Assembly (NCBI RefSeq): GCF_000003815.2
Contig: NC_049991.1
Coordinates: 14,740,154 to 14,804,153 of the forward strand
Direction of reading: 5' to 3'
Origin: Branchiostoma floridae
Taxonomy: Eukaryota > Chordata > Leptocardii > Amphioxiformes > Branchiostomatidae
DNA: 64,000 nucleotides
How positions within the stretch are numbered: the stretch's first letter is position 1; each line of letters begins with the position of its first letter. Below are positions 21,601 through 33,740 of the stretch, one piece after another. Position numbers and translations under genes: made by a program. The notes beneath the pieces are model-generated. The model was not told the origin of the DNA and ran no database searches. It saw only the letters and a list, made by a program, of their open reading frames with translations.

Positions 21601-22659
21601 CTTGTACGCCAAACTCGCACCAATCCACTGCTGCCAATTTGACACATCCAGATAAAATAAAGACATGCGAAACGCACTACAAGATACAATTTTTTTAATG
21701 GCATAATGTGCCCCCTAGTATTGTTTATATTTTATTTCAGTGGAGCTACTTGTTGTGATGTACAGAACAATTCAGGATGTTTCCAACTGGAACATCATGC
21801 TATCCTGTGCATTTTTGATAAACTTGTCAAACTTGTCAAACAAGACAGACAGATTATACCAGTAGACTACAGGGAAGCCGAGAAGGCCCACCTTGCCGCG
21901 GAGGGGTTTGTGGTCGTCAGGCACCCTGCTCATAGGCAGCTTGTACTCCTCGTTCATGTTATCCAGGTCAGTCTTCAGGCTCCGGTACTTATCCGCGAAG
22001 GCTTGTTTACGTCGGTTGACGCTGTGAAGGGGATGATCCCTGGCGAGGAGAAAGGAACGAATTTCAAAATATATCATTATTACTGTGTGTTTGTTTGTGT
22101 GCTTGTTTGTGTGTATGTGTGTGTTTGTGTGTGTGTGTGTGTGTATGCATGCATGTGTCTGTGTGTGTGTGTCTTCGTGTGTCTGTGTGTGAATTTTTTC
22201 AATGATACTCCCTTCGTGATATGATAACAAAACAGAAAAAATGACGCTATGTAACATGAACCCAACAGGTTTTATTGCTGTATTTACAAAACATAGAAGA
22301 AATTTGATGATCTAAAATTTCACAATGATGCCCAGTGTGCTGAAACTATGGGGAGGGGGGTACCCGGATTTGATAGGTTTGATATCTGATATCTTATACC
22401 TTAAGACATCATATCTGTATAATGTTACAATTCTATAGAATAATGCAGAATGTTTAAATGTTAGCAGCAGTTCAATATCAGTACAATGCAGCTGGTTTGC
22501 GACAGCAGTTATTCTTAGACCACCATACACTAACGTTATAACAGATATGACAGAAAACATGTATAGATGCAGAGACAACATAGATACAGTGACTTGCCTG
22601 CTTTCCATGAACTTGGCATGCGGATCGCCCTCCGGCCCGGTATCTCCGTACACCGACAT
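18652..22659 (-). CDS. Uncharacterised 317-residue charged coiled-coil protein, seven exons
   Basis: Exons in transcript order: 22659-22598, 22039-21892, 21447-21367, 20858-20737, 20382-20202, 19722-19582 and 18870-18652 (stop TAA 18652-18654). All junction phases agree, giving 954 nt, 317 residues. The ATG lies in GAAAAATGTCG. The protein starts MSVYGDTGPEGDPHAKFMES and is strongly charged, with heptad-rich stretches (DKYRSLKTDLDNMNEEYKLP; LKIQSLNKNIKEAEKGMDEL; FINHRVDVLDQKQRNMERTY). It ends in a basic tail, KYKQKQEMRKRRRMDL. No signal peptide or membrane segment is visible. The family is not one I recognise; a cytoskeletal or ciliary scaffold would fit the composition, but that is a guess. 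The first intron has donor AG|GCAAGT; the only nearby GT alternative breaks the reading frame. Conserved exon phases and high coding GC make this a real gene. Confidence 0.85.
19796..19908. repeat. Telomere-like CCCTAA repeats between inverted repeats
   Basis: Degenerate CCTAACCCTAACCCAAACCC-type repeats (19820-19890) are bracketed by CACCCTGGTCA (19796-19806) and its exact complement TGACCAGGGTG (19898-19908); the pairing continues outward imperfectly. They lie in the intron just upstream of the sixth exon of the coiled-coil gene. Confidence 0.75.
22081..22192. repeat. (TG)n microsatellite
   Basis: Interrupted TGTGTG/TTTGTG run in intron 1 of the coiled-coil gene. It gives spurious cysteine/valine-rich and histidine/threonine-rich frames. 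Confidence 0.97.
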
Positions 22660-25600
22660 TTTTCGTCCGTTCTTTCTGTAGCTGACTCTGAAAACCGTTA
22701 CAGTGTATGAGGAGTACAAAATTATGGTAGGCGATGTCGGCCGCCCGTCTATTTTGGGAAATTATTTTCGAAATGCTCGCGGACGTGGACTGTGATAGCC
22801 CATCCCGCCCGGCGACGTGTTTTTATTGTCACCTAATCTCGTTGATGACGTCAGATTGATCGAAGCGCGTGCTTCAGTTCTGTAGTTTACATGTTTGAGT
22901 GGGGTCGGTCGAATTGAGTGTGCCAATGTTGTGACATTTTGCCATTGACGCATGGACTGCAAAATAGATATGTTTACGACTTCAGTAAGGCAACATTAAG
23001 CCAATACCATGCATATGACTGTACTGTTATCGATAAAGTTTTGCTGTTGTTTTGTATGTAGCCTCTTAGTGCTATTGTCTGTATAGCTATTAGTTGTTGT
23101 TGGTTGCCATACATTGTAAATTCACTCAGTCATATAGTCTAACATTGAACAGCGGGGATACAATTAATTGGCAACAGGCTTGGAGTTTCGATGGGCAAGT
23201 ATGTTGTGCTTTATCAGTCTCTAGATACAGTAGGACATGTGCATGGCTCAGACAAACCCATCTCTCAGATGCAATAGAACTCATATATAAGAGAACTCAA
23301 AACTAATATTGTATAAAATGTGTACTTGATATGATAAAGGGTCCTCCCTGAAATTATGTTGTGCTGGTCATATGTATCTTTACCTACTAAGTACATATAT
23401 CGGAATGTTTCTTAGCAATTTTGAACATCATGCAAGATCTGGGTATTTTCCTTCAGTCGTGTGGGAGACTAGAAGGGGAGAACAAAAGAACACGAGTGAT
23501 GGCCTGATGCAAGCAAGCCTTCGCCTTTATTCTGGATAGTTCTTCAGTACCAGTCCTCACAAATATTCATGCAATGCACTTTGACTTACTACAGTAAGAG
23601 TCAGGCTTTTAAGTAAAACTTGTGCATCTAGAACAATGCTAATACGTGTCTGAAGCGCGGCGTAACAAAGATTAAACAAGTCAACAGTTTTAAACGCAAT
23701 ATCCGTGAATAATTCCATCAGGTTGTTAAATGATAATCTGACATCCAGTCTTACCGTAGTTGGCCAACTTTCTTTAGTAAAGCCCCAGCGCAAAACTTAC
23801 AATGGCGGCAGAAATTTCTTTTGCCTCAAAGACAACCTACCAAACCACGGTAGCCTGGGTGCCAGGTTATATATTAAGTAAATGACTGAATAGGAAAAGT
23901 TCTTCATTCCCAACCAGGGCATGGGGAGTAACTAGTCATGTTTTGGATCGAATTCCTTGGAAGTAACTTAGGGACTGCATTTGTCAGCAACCACATCTAG
24001 CTGCAGTGCAAAGCAAAGCAGTTAGTGATGCTCCAAGGAAGGTGACAGATGGTCAACGAAACGTCGGCCGTTATGTCACTCCCTCGTTGTTACTAAAACA
24101 AGTGCTTTTAAAAAGCTGGCATTTTGCCAATGTTTGCGTGTGTGAACGTTTTTTTCTAGTTATTAGAATGTCATATAAATAGAACAGAGTAACTAAACCT
24201 GATATTGGCGCATGGAGAGATTCACATATGTGCCTGAATCTAGATCTAGACGCCACCTGTTAAAATTTGCGTGAAGTGCAGCAAATTTCACTACACTGCC
24301 TGTTTTTGAGTGAGCTCTGTTGCGGGGCATTTTTAAGTTGTTTTTTTTTAATTTTTATTTCTATTCGGCAAAAAAACGAAGCGGCGAATCCGTTAACCAA
24401 AGAAATAAATTGGTGTGGCCAAATGGATGTAAAAATTAGTATTTTAATGGTGTAAAAAAGAAATGTGTTGAAAAAATGCCCGTTTTAACAGGTATAGAAA
24501 TGTTTGGCATGAATTGAACAGGTCCGTTCATCTCAACATCACTCCATCACAACGGCGACTACTATGGATAGAAATGCAAACAAGAAAAAATAAAGTTCGT
24601 TCGGTGATTTTTATCATTAAAGATCGACAAATCCTTTCAAGTTGACAAGACGGCGAAGCGCAAGCGCAGTAAAGTGGGGGTTCCCGGAAGTGTGGAAGCA
24701 GGATCCGAAGACCCGACCTCCCCGCTTACACCGGCGAATTTCTGGCATTTTAAAAATTTACAAGCAAAATAAACACATCACAAGAAAAAGAAACTTATAT
24801 CCTTTATTTTGATGGGTAACTTTACCTCTAGAACCGGATAGTTTTTGTACCGCGGGTGTGGGAAGATGGTAGGGAAATTTACGGATCGCCGTACTGCAGA
24901 GGGCGGTTTTCGCGGATCAAATTATGAATATTCGCAAGGGCCTCTGGGACGCTATATGTAAGTGTTATGTATATATATTCGATTTATTTGGAAAACATTT
25001 CATCTTTATGAATTGCTAATGCATGGGTAAATGTTAAAGCAATTATTTGATGATATGCTGCACCAATCTAAGGAATATCATACTTCATTTATTAAATTTA
25101 ATGAAATATCAGGGGCAATTACGGACCACAAACAATGACTTATGACAGAGCTTTTAAGAAGTATACAAATTCTTAGCAGATACTGTAAATCACTTTATCT
25201 TCACGGAGAAAATTGAACTTGTTCTCGGAACTATATGTTCACTGTCGAGGCAAGTGCACATGAAAAATGTCTGTGAATTATTTTTTATCGGTAATGATAA
25301 GTTCACGTTACAGTCGTCACCGTGAAAACAGTGAACATAACATTACAGTGAAAAAAATCAGGAATTACAGTATTGAACAGGTCCGTTCATCACAACGCCC
25401 ACTATTCTGGCCTCAGAGCATTTTGCCGCTAAGGCGGCAAAATGCAAAAAACAACTTTTCTATTAAGTGTTAAGCCCAAGTATTATTAAGTCCGGCAGAT
25501 AGTTCTCGTTAACCAATCATGTAACCATTTCAAGGAGGTGCCTTGAACAGCATTACTACTCCGACGGGTACCTACTGGCTGTTACAATACAACAAGCTGA

Positions 25601-26353
25601 ATGCTAGTATCAAAGCTCACACCGTGTATCATACATTGTACAGATAACGCTACATTTATGCTAATTTGACTGGATGAATAGATTTATGACCGAGGGATAT
25701 GTATCTCATCATTAGTGAAGGCACTTTTCAATGGTGTACAAGCTAGTTTCATTTTTATCATAATGTACTTTGTCTATGTACAGCCGCTATGCATCTCCCC
25801 TGATGCCCGCGGCTGATTGATTGATTGATTGTACTTTGTCTGACCCTTGCCTCTTCCCTCATGACTTCAATGGAAAGCGTCCTCAGGCAGCGGCAGGCCG
25901 ATTTGAGCTTTCATGAATAAACAAAGGTTCATAATACTGCTTACTTTACCATAATACTGTACAGCTCACACTAGTGCTGTCCTAATATATGTGATTTGAA
26001 ATATTGCGGGTCCAGGAGCCGATATCACTTTACCCAGTCTTCTTACATAGCTAAAAGCCAGACAAAATGTCAAGGGTCAGCTTTTTTCTCTATACAAACA
26101 ACAAGAATAAGCTCTGACTCTCAGTCTGCATCTTCGCCTCTATGACTGAAGTTTGTTTTCCTAAGTATATGTATAACGTTATATGGCAAGAACAATGAGC
26201 ATTTTGTATCTTGGCTATTGTGACTAGAGATCTGTTAAGTTCCCATTAAAGTGCAAGAAAACTGAGGTCAGAGTTCTTTTACAACGAGCCTTGCTCCTCT
26301 GGCTTTAAAAAGCATAATGGCCGACGTGCCAAGATGATTTACAGGCCTTAGAG
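22660..26353. other. Intergenic region, no recognised gene
   Basis: The region upstream of the coiled-coil gene start, and downstream of the first MS4A-like gene. It holds repeat fragments: a LINE-like tail (23015-23120), a pair of short inverted ends ACCTGTTAAAA/TTTTAACAGGT (about 24255 and 24483), and two copies of ATTGAACAGGTCCGTTCATC (about 24514 and 25372). A GATTGATTGATT tail lies near 25812. No exon was recognised. Confidence 0.55.
23015..23120 (+). mobile_element. Retroelement-like tail, copy of 31946-32095
   Basis: Shares TGACTGTACTGTTATCGATA, GTATGTAGCCT, CTATTGTCTGTATAGCTA and TTGCCATACATTGTA with 31946-32095. The other copy ends in AATAAAGTCATTCATTCATT, a simple-sequence tail typical of LINE 3' ends. 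Family assignment is inference. Confidence 0.65.
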
Positions 26354-29300
26354 TTAGACAGGCTGAGCCTTCACAGCTTGTTCGGCGGGGGCCGGGGTCT
26401 GTCCCCCGGCAGGGTAGGCCGGGCCCTGCTGGCCAGGCGGCGGCAGGTAGGCTGGGGGAGGCCCGCCCAGCGGCTGGATGTACCCGGCCTGGGGGTAGCC
26501 ACCCGGAACTGCTGTAAAGACAAAACGCATTAATGTAATCGTTGAAGAGATTCATTAGTCACGTTTGTTCACAGTTAATAGAATTTTTCATCAATCTCTC
26601 GGGGGAACTAGGTCACTCCGTGATCAAGATGGACTGATAGCCATCGAAAATTTGGAGGTACGTGTGCTCACATTTAATAACAGTCACTGATTGATGAAAA
26701 ATTCTATTAACTGCATCCATGTAATATTTGTTGTCTCGTACAGAGTGTAACGCTAGTTCACCTTTATCCGCGGAGTGGACCTAAATCTGCTGTTTTCAAG
26801 TGATCTTGGGATATGGTAGTTTCAAACTGCAGTATTTGTCCGTCGACTAGATTTTACTGCTTTCACTGCTTACCCTGTTTTGAAACAACGGATACAGGTT
26901 ATTCCGCGGATAAAGGTGAACTACCGTTAAGTCATTCACGGTAGCAGTTCAGAAAATCACTAAAAGTACATGGTGTCTTCTATATTTTCCATGAGATAGG
27001 CTGGATGTATTCCTTGTAGCAAATCAATGCAATAAAGTTTGTATAACTTGATATCACAATTAAATGTTGCTATGACGTATTTATTTTGAAACATTTTTCA
27101 GAACTATCTAAAATGAAAGCGGGATGACTATACTGACTAACTATGATGTTCAGGGGTGATGTTAGGCTTAGGTCCCATTTGAAACTGGGGCCCGACGGGG
27201 TGGCTTGCGGAAATAAAAAAAATAAAAGTGCTTACCAAGGAATATAACGTTACACAAATTATGCTCATGAATAATTTTGTTTACGTTCTGTGTGTTTTGT
27301 TGCCTTTTATTTCACTTTTTTTCCGAAAACTATCCGGCCGGGCCCCGGGTTGGGAATTGGGACCTAAGCCTTACCTGGGTTGTTGACACTGGGAGGCATC
27401 TGGGCGTACGGCAGGTTGGAAGGCTGCATGATCACCACACTCGAAGCCGGCTAGAACAACAGACTTGCCATTAGATAATATCGCACTGACTTGATTAATC
27501 TATGGAGGACTTCCGTATCTAAATATGAATGACATTCTCGCACGTATCGAGTATTGTTCATTAACAAAAAAAAGTTTGCAAAGAAGCTGCAAAATGAGCA
27601 AATATGATCAAAAGATATGTCTAGCACGACAGTCTCAAGAACAAGTGTAAATCCTCTTGGAAGCTCATCTGTGTTGGTAGTAATGACAGTGCAATTCTAA
27701 ACTTTCTTCCAACACAAAGGTATACACGGATCAAATTTTCGTGCCACGTTTGACCAATTACTGACGTCACGTATCCACAAGATCACGTGTTATCAACTCT
27801 GTAACTCTAGCGAGTCTGAAGTAATTGGTCGTCAGTATTGATCCTAAAGAAATCGATCCGCAAAGTGAAAATTTGATCCGTGTATACCTTTGTGTAGGAA
27901 GAAAGTTTATCATTGTACTAAGTGTTAATCCTGACTGATAAACGACGTCAGTGGTTGTTGAAAATTTGATCCGTGTATTCCTTTGTGTTGGAAGAAAGTT
28001 AAAAATTGTACTAAATCCTGCCTAATTGAAATAAGAAACGACCGAGCGCCCCACCTGCTGGTCGCAGCAGGAACAGCCCACCACACAGCCGACGATGGAC
28101 GAGGCGAAGCACAGGATCATCTCCACCAACCCTAGCGCCAGGCAGGTGTAGTGCAAGGCGATCATGGTCGAGCAGTTCCTGTGATATTAATGGAGGCATA
28201 GGGATGTAACAGCCACTAAGCAGTAAGACTTCAAGTCATCCAAAGCCGAGCTGTCAGGATCATCCTACAACTGAAACGACGATCCAGTGTCCAGGACTTA
28301 CACACCAAACTCAACTGGAGGTACTTGATGCAGCGCCAAAAGGAACACACTGATCTTAGAGTAAATCAGATATATTCTGTAACAAAGTGTACGAGAAGTA
28401 TAACTATAGGAGATGGAGAATACAGAGAATGCGAATCCCCGCTATCTTGAATGCTGTAGGGCATAACACACAGTTGTCCCAGGCATTGTATAACTCTCAG
28501 TGACCACTTTGCATGCATTGCGAGGTTTCTGATCTTAGAGCAAATCGGATATATTCTGTACGCACAACTGTAGGTGTCTGACAATACAGGAGACTACTTA
28601 CGAATCCCCACTCTCCTGACTGCCGTAGGGCATGACATCACCGTTGCCCCAGGAGTCGTAGCCCTCGGTGACGAAGACGTTGTTGAAAGCGCCCGAGAGG
28701 GTCTGCTGTAAGTCCACCACAAGGCAGGCCCAGGTCACCGCGGCGCCCGACACGCTGACCTGGGACAGCGCCACGAAGATGCCGATGATGCTCAAGGTCA
28801 GGAAGGCTGGGGTCTGAAGAACAGATACAGACACAGATTGTCATAACTCGCGTAAACCAGACATCGTGAATGAAATTACGAGCTAGCCAGAAAGGCTGAA
28901 AGTCTTCGGTCGTAATTATGTCACTGGAAAATAGAGGTATATTGTTTTTGGTTTGCCAGTCTCTACATTTGTGTTGTGGTCAGCATAACGTTAGAACCTT
29001 TGGATGAATTGTGATTATGTTTGGTTGGTGAGTAGTTCAGATAAAGATGAAGGTCAAGGTCAATTATGGCTCTCCTGGCGGCTGTTCTTGGTACTGCTTT
29101 CGCACATCTTTTGGTGTATATAGTGATAAGCCACAGAAAAGGCACTATGGGCCATTTTCAAGTCTTAATCAAGTCTTTACCATACGGGATTCGAAACCCC
29201 GACCTTGAAACATTACATAGTTTAGGATAACGTTCTGGATATGACAGCTATAACTTACGAATCCGGTAGGAGCGCCCTCCCGCTTGAAGTTCCTCCCGGC

Positions 29301-30479
29301 CATGATACCCATGGTTCCTGTGATGACCACCTACAGAAGCGGGAAAATATCCAATCAAATTCTCCACTAGCCTAGTAAGGCTAACGTCACATTTCCACAA
29401 AGTACTAGTACGATATAAAAGTCAACAAAAACACAAAACGGACCAAAAAATAATCCAACAGCGCGTCTTGTGCATATCTATTGGCAAACATCTTAATTCT
29501 TCGTTTCCCCAAACAGCCAGGTCGGGACCCGGGTAGGAAATGTGACGTAAGACTAACCATTTTCAACTGGCCGGCTTAGGCTTAGGCTTAGGTCCCATTT
29601 CCGAACGGCGGGGCCCGGCCGGGTTGTTTGCGTAAACGAAAAATAAAAGTGTTCACCGAGGAATATACACAAATTATGCTTCTGTCTGATTTTTTGTACT
29701 GTGTGTGTGTTTTGTTGCCTTTTTTTAAGTGAATAACCCTGACTTAAAAGCAAAAACGTGACATTTTCAAGGCAGCATGTCGACCGCAGGTACATTCTCT
29801 AGATCTAGCTTGACCTTTACCGTTTGACAGGTTCTCATGAGTGGGCGGGCGAAAGTATGTATGGATTATTATGGACTTACATACGTAATGTTTATTGACA
29901 TAACAAAAGTGCAGCGGCTTTCGTACATATGGGGTACACATACAAACATGTGGATACTTCTTAATGAAGTAACAAACATATAAAAATGAAAATATCGACA
30001 TTTACACTTCTAGTTCTTAGGTCTAAATATTATTCAATATATTTACCTACCTTTACACNNNNNNNNNNNNNNNNNNNNNNNNNNNNNNNNNNNNNNNNNN
30101 NNNNNNNNNNNNNNNNNNNNNNNNNNNNNNNNNNNNNNNNNNNNNNNNNNNNNNNNNNCTTAAGGTAAATAGCGTTTATAATATCGCGAACTTTAACTTT
30201 ATTCGAATTGCAACAGGTGCAATACAATGTGGACACTAGGCAGCTACCCAGCTGATGTACAGATACATTTACTGTACAAAAAATGAACAATATCGTGAAC
30301 AATCCATGATGCAGTGATCGACTTACAAATGCTCCAGCCCAGATTGGCCCGCTGATGCGACTGTAGTAGTCCGCCGGGAAGGCTGCGGCGGCGGCGATCC
30401 CCAGCACCGTGCTCAGGGCGCCCAGGCTGACCAGGGCCACCCCCAGCCCGAACATGCCGTGGCCGTTGTTCTTACACAT
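26354..30479 (-). CDS. MS4A/CD20-like four-span membrane protein, paralogue A
   Basis: Exons in transcript order: 30479-30327, 29330-29259, 28813-28602, 28178-28055, 27450-27375 and 26511-26354 (stop TAA). All have consensus splice sites and consistent phases, giving 264 residues. Four hydrophobic segments lie near residues 9-34, 42-64, 76-110 and 150-180, with the larger loop between the third and fourth, as in MS4A and related tetra-span proteins. Short intracellular N terminus MCKNNGHGMF; Cys-rich end of span 4 (GCVVGCSCC); Pro/Gly/Tyr-rich C-terminal tail with PPPAY (230-234), a PPxY motif that could bind WW domains. Function is probably a plasma-membrane adaptor or channel-like protein; ligands cannot be read from sequence. 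An in-frame upstream ATG at 30524 would add 15 residues, but paralogue B supports the ATG at 30479. Intron 1 holds a 100-N gap. Family assignment rests on topology and composition, so it is less certain than the gene itself. Confidence 0.78.
26574..26711. mobile_element. MITE with perfect 23-bp inverted ends
   Basis: The left end GTTAATAGAATTTTTCATCA plus ATC is exactly reversed at 26689-26711. The 138-bp element lies just upstream (in transcript terms) of the last exon of paralogue A. No second copy was seen. Confidence 0.9.
26748..26929. mobile_element. MITE with TAACGSTAGTTCACCTTTAT inverted ends
   Basis: Inverted ends of about 27 bp (TAACGCTAGTTCACCTTTAT then CCGCGGA, reversed at 26903-26929). 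A second, larger copy with the same ends is at 60630-60939. Non-coding. Confidence 0.88.
27701..28000. mobile_element. MITE with a duplicated right end
   Basis: Inverted ends of about 40 bp (ACTTTCTTCCAACACAAAGG then TATACACGGATCAAATTTTC, reversed at about 27867-27906). The right end plus about 50 bp of flank is repeated once more, ending at about 28000. It lies within intron 4 of paralogue A. Confidence 0.88.
30059..30158. other. Assembly gap (exactly 100 N)
   Basis: Unknown-size gap in intron 1 of paralogue A. The neighbouring exons join in phase, so no coding loss is implied. Confidence 0.98.
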
Positions 30480-30596
30480 TGTGGTGAACTTTAAGGGTTT
30501 GTCCTTAACCCTAGGAAATGTCATGAAGTCAATAACAGATTTAAATCAAAAGGAGCAAGAACAAGTCATGAATATATGATACATGTGTTTCTTTTT

Positions 30597-31775
30597 GTTA
30601 CCCAGCACCGTGCTCAGAGCGCCCAGGCTGACCAGGGCTACCCCCAGCCCGAACATGCCATGGCCGTTGTTCTTACACATGGCGGTGAGCTACCCTAGGA
30701 CTGTCGAAGAATTTCTTGAAGTCAATAACCAATTCAAAGTAAGGTCATGAACATATGATACATTTTTTGTTACCCAGGACGGTGCTAACGACACTAAGGC
30801 TGACCAGGGCCACCCCCAAATCGAACATACCATGGCTGTTGCTCTTACACATGGTGGCGAACTAACCACCCTAGGACTGTCGGAGAATTTCTTGAAGTCA
30901 ATAACAAATGTAAATCAAAAGCAGCAAGAACACCTGATGGACATTTATGATACGTGTATTTCTTTTTGTTACCCAGCACCGTGATCAGGGCGCCCAAGCT
31001 GACCAGGGCCACCCCCAGCCCAAACATGCCATGACCGTTGTTCTTACACATGGTGGCGAGCTACCCTAGGACTGTCGGAGAATTTCTTGAAGTCAATAAC
31101 AAATTTAAATAAAGGTTATGAACATATGATACATGTACATTTTTTGTTACCAAGGACGGTTGTCAGGGCGCTCATGCTGACCAGGGCCACCCCCAGCCCG
31201 AACATGCCGTGGCCGTTGTTCTTACACATGGCGGCGAGATACCCTAGGACTGTCGGAGAATTTCTTGAAGTCAATAACAAATTTAGATAAAGGTTATGAA
31301 CATATGATACATGTATTTCTTTTTGTTACCCAAGTCAGTGCTCAGGGCGCCCAGTCTGTTGTTCTTACACATGGTGGCGAACTTCAAGGGCTGGTCCAAC
31401 CCTAGGACTGTCAGAGAATGTCGTGAAGTCAATGACAAATCAAAAGCAGTAAGAACAAGTCATGAACATATGGTACATGTACATCTTTTTGTTACCCAGC
31501 ACCGTGCTCAGGGCGCCCAGACCGACCAGGGCCACCCCCAGCCCGAACATGCCGTGGCCGTTGTTCTTACACACGGTGGCGACCTACCCTAGGACTGTCG
31601 GAGAATGTCTTGAAGTCAATAACAAATGCAATCAAAAGCAGCAAGAACAGGTCATGAACATATGATACATGCACATCTTTTTGTTACCCAGGACGATGCT
31701 CAGGGCGCCCAGCTGCAGGCTGACCAGGCTCACTCCCAACCCGAACCTGGCCTAGCAATACAGCTAAGCAGGACA
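30597..31775 (-). repeat. Array of about seven partial copies of MS4A-like exon 1
   Basis: Directly upstream of paralogue A, units of about 165-200 bp repeat in the same orientation. Each holds the first 26 codons of exon 1 (MCKNNGHGMFGLGVALVSLG and on to TVLG) plus about 100 bp of 5' flank containing CCTAGGACTGTCGGAGAAT. Copy start codons (minus strand) are at 30680, 30852, 31051, 31229 and 31372. The copy near 31574 has GTG instead of ATG, and the one at 31685-31775 is degraded. The 31372 copy has an internal deletion. Each exon piece breaks off at GTGCTGG and runs straight into GTAACAAAAAG, so it lacks the Ala-rich second half of exon 1. Confidence 0.92.
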
Positions 31776-31945
31776 TGGTGTGACCTACCCTAGGACTGTC
31801 GGAGAATTTCATGAAGTCAATAAAAAATTTAAAACAAAAGCACCAAGAACAGGTCGTGGACATATGATACATCTTTTTTCTTTTTGTTCCTCGCACCCTT
31901 CTATACTTCTATTCCCAATGCGAGACCAGATCACTCATACTTGAC

Positions 31946-32095
31946 TGACTGTGCTGTTATCGATAATATTTTGTTGTTCTGTACATGTATGTAGCCTTGT
32001 AGTACTATTGTCTATATAGCTAGTAGAAGTTGTTTTCGGTGGCCATACATTGTACTTTGTGCGATTGTTGAACAATAAAGTCATTCATTCATTCG
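31946..32095 (+). mobile_element. Retroelement-like tail ending in (ATTC)n
   Basis: Homologous to 23015-23120 and extends further, through TTGTTGAACAATAAAGTCAT to CATTCATTC. This looks like the 3' end of a non-LTR element. Confidence 0.68.
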
Positions 32096-32646
32096 CCCTG
32101 ACAATTAATTATACTTAACTTAAGAATGCAACAAGAAACGAGAAACGACAATTTCGTATTGTCTTATTTTTCAAGTGACCGCACAGTATTTTTCTTGTAC
32201 GTTGATGAAGGTTAGACGCTTGAGATAGCATTCCCTACGTTTCGTAAGTGGCTGGTGAAAGACACCGGATGCTGTCTGACACGCCGTTTACAAAACGTAT
32301 GAATAACTTATGTAGTTTATGTTATAGACTATACCACACGAGAAATTGTTTATGTATGTGTGTGATGGTTTTTGTGCAGATGAAGAAAAACAATCTGTCG
32401 AGTGTAAAGGTCTCACTCCTACGCAGAGCTTTTCCGAGATCCATATAATTATATATAATCCATAGACTTATACGTCTACCGGGAAAGCTTTTAATGTATA
32501 GGGTCTGAAAAGGTCTATGTAGAACCATAAAAGGTCTTTGTTCCCGCGCTATAGTTAGAATGTGCGTGGGCAGCCGCAAGCCATTGCAGACTGGCGCCCA
32601 CGTACTGTGCTGGATGGTGTTTTTGATTGCATGTCTGGAGGAGAAG

Positions 32647-33718
32647 TAGCCTGAGTATCACCGGATTTCTACCGGGGCTCCTTACGCTACCCTTGAAAAT
32701 AGAGTAGCGAGTCAAACACCCGAGTGGGGTCCATTTGGACCCCAGGCGTAAATTTTGAAGAACCATTTGAACATTTTTTATCTGACGAAAAAATCCTTCC
32801 GTGACTTTGTCAGCCAATATCTTCTATACCTTCTCCTAAGTTTTTATGAAGATTGGTACAATACTGTGGAAGCTATAAAGAAAGTCCGTGATCAGTCCGT
32901 CTGGGGTCCAAACGGACCCCAGCCAAAAAGTGCAGGTTTTGAAACAAACTTTTGAGTCTAACTCCGTAACTACTTATCCTATCACCACCAAACTTTCAGA
33001 GAATAGTAAACATGTAAAAGTAAATCCTCCTTAAAACTTCTGTGTCATCACCATATAATATGACGACATTATGACGTCATTTAGCTTATAAGGGCGGCCA
33101 TCTTGGATTATGACTAATGAAGTCATGAAATTAGCATAAATTATAAATTTTGAATCATGAAAATAGCATTAAACTTCATAGAATTTAATTGTTGTAAGAA
33201 AACATGCATGGTTTACCAAAAAAAAACTTGTTGAAATCGAAATTGGAATTTTTTTGCAAAAATATGCCTATCATAATTCCGTTGCCATGGCAACCTAAAT
33301 AATGATAAATTTACTTTATTGACAAAAATATTTTGCAAACAATATTTTGTGATATATTACCAAGTTTCGTAGCTTTAGCACTAGCCGTTCATGAGTTATT
33401 GGACATAAAGGTTGCTGATGGCCTCAAAATTCCCCTCTCTGGTCAGAATGGGTTTAGTGCAAAACATGGTCCTTCTGATCTTTTGCATAAATTATGATAA
33501 TGAGGTGGAATTAGCAACACCTTAACATGTCAAAATATTCCTCTTACATTGACGAAGCAATGTATGCACAATGATCACCGATAGGAATTGGAAGTGAGAT
33601 GTTATGAACAAAACATTTTGGGGTCCGTTTGGACCCCACTCGGTCATTTTAGTCGCAAAAAAAGGTCGGGTGCTTGAGGGATAAGGAGCCCCGGTAGAAA
33701 TCGGATGTACCAAGGCTA
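32647..33718. mobile_element. Non-autonomous DNA transposon of about 1.07 kb
   Basis: Inverted ends of about 35 bp include GGATTTCTACCGGGGCTCCT (left) and its complement at 33680-33705. The interior has three short palindromes around GGGGTCCNNNYGGACCCC (about 32728, 32903 and 33620). No coding frame of note. Confidence 0.85.
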
Positions 33719-33740
33719 GTCCTCTAGCCTTGGTACATCC
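33703..33740. repeat. Hairpin at the transposon right edge
   Basis: GGATGTACCAAGGCTAG is followed after TCCT by its exact complement. The second arm repeats the outer end of the adjacent transposon in inverted orientation. Confidence 0.92.

Noticed and set aside
21706-22257. Frames of 172 (+) and 161 (-) codons
   Set aside because: The minus frame contains real exon 21892-22039 but its remainder is intron and a TG/CA microsatellite. The plus frame is antisense plus microsatellite.
31087-31665. Plus-strand frames of 67-93 codons
   Set aside because: Antisense shadows of the truncated MS4A-like exon-1 copies on the minus strand.
30597-31775. CRISPR-like array (regular repeats with spacers)
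   Set aside because: The repeat is coding exon plus flank, about 170-200 bp, in a eukaryotic genome, and the 'spacers' are also homologous to each other.
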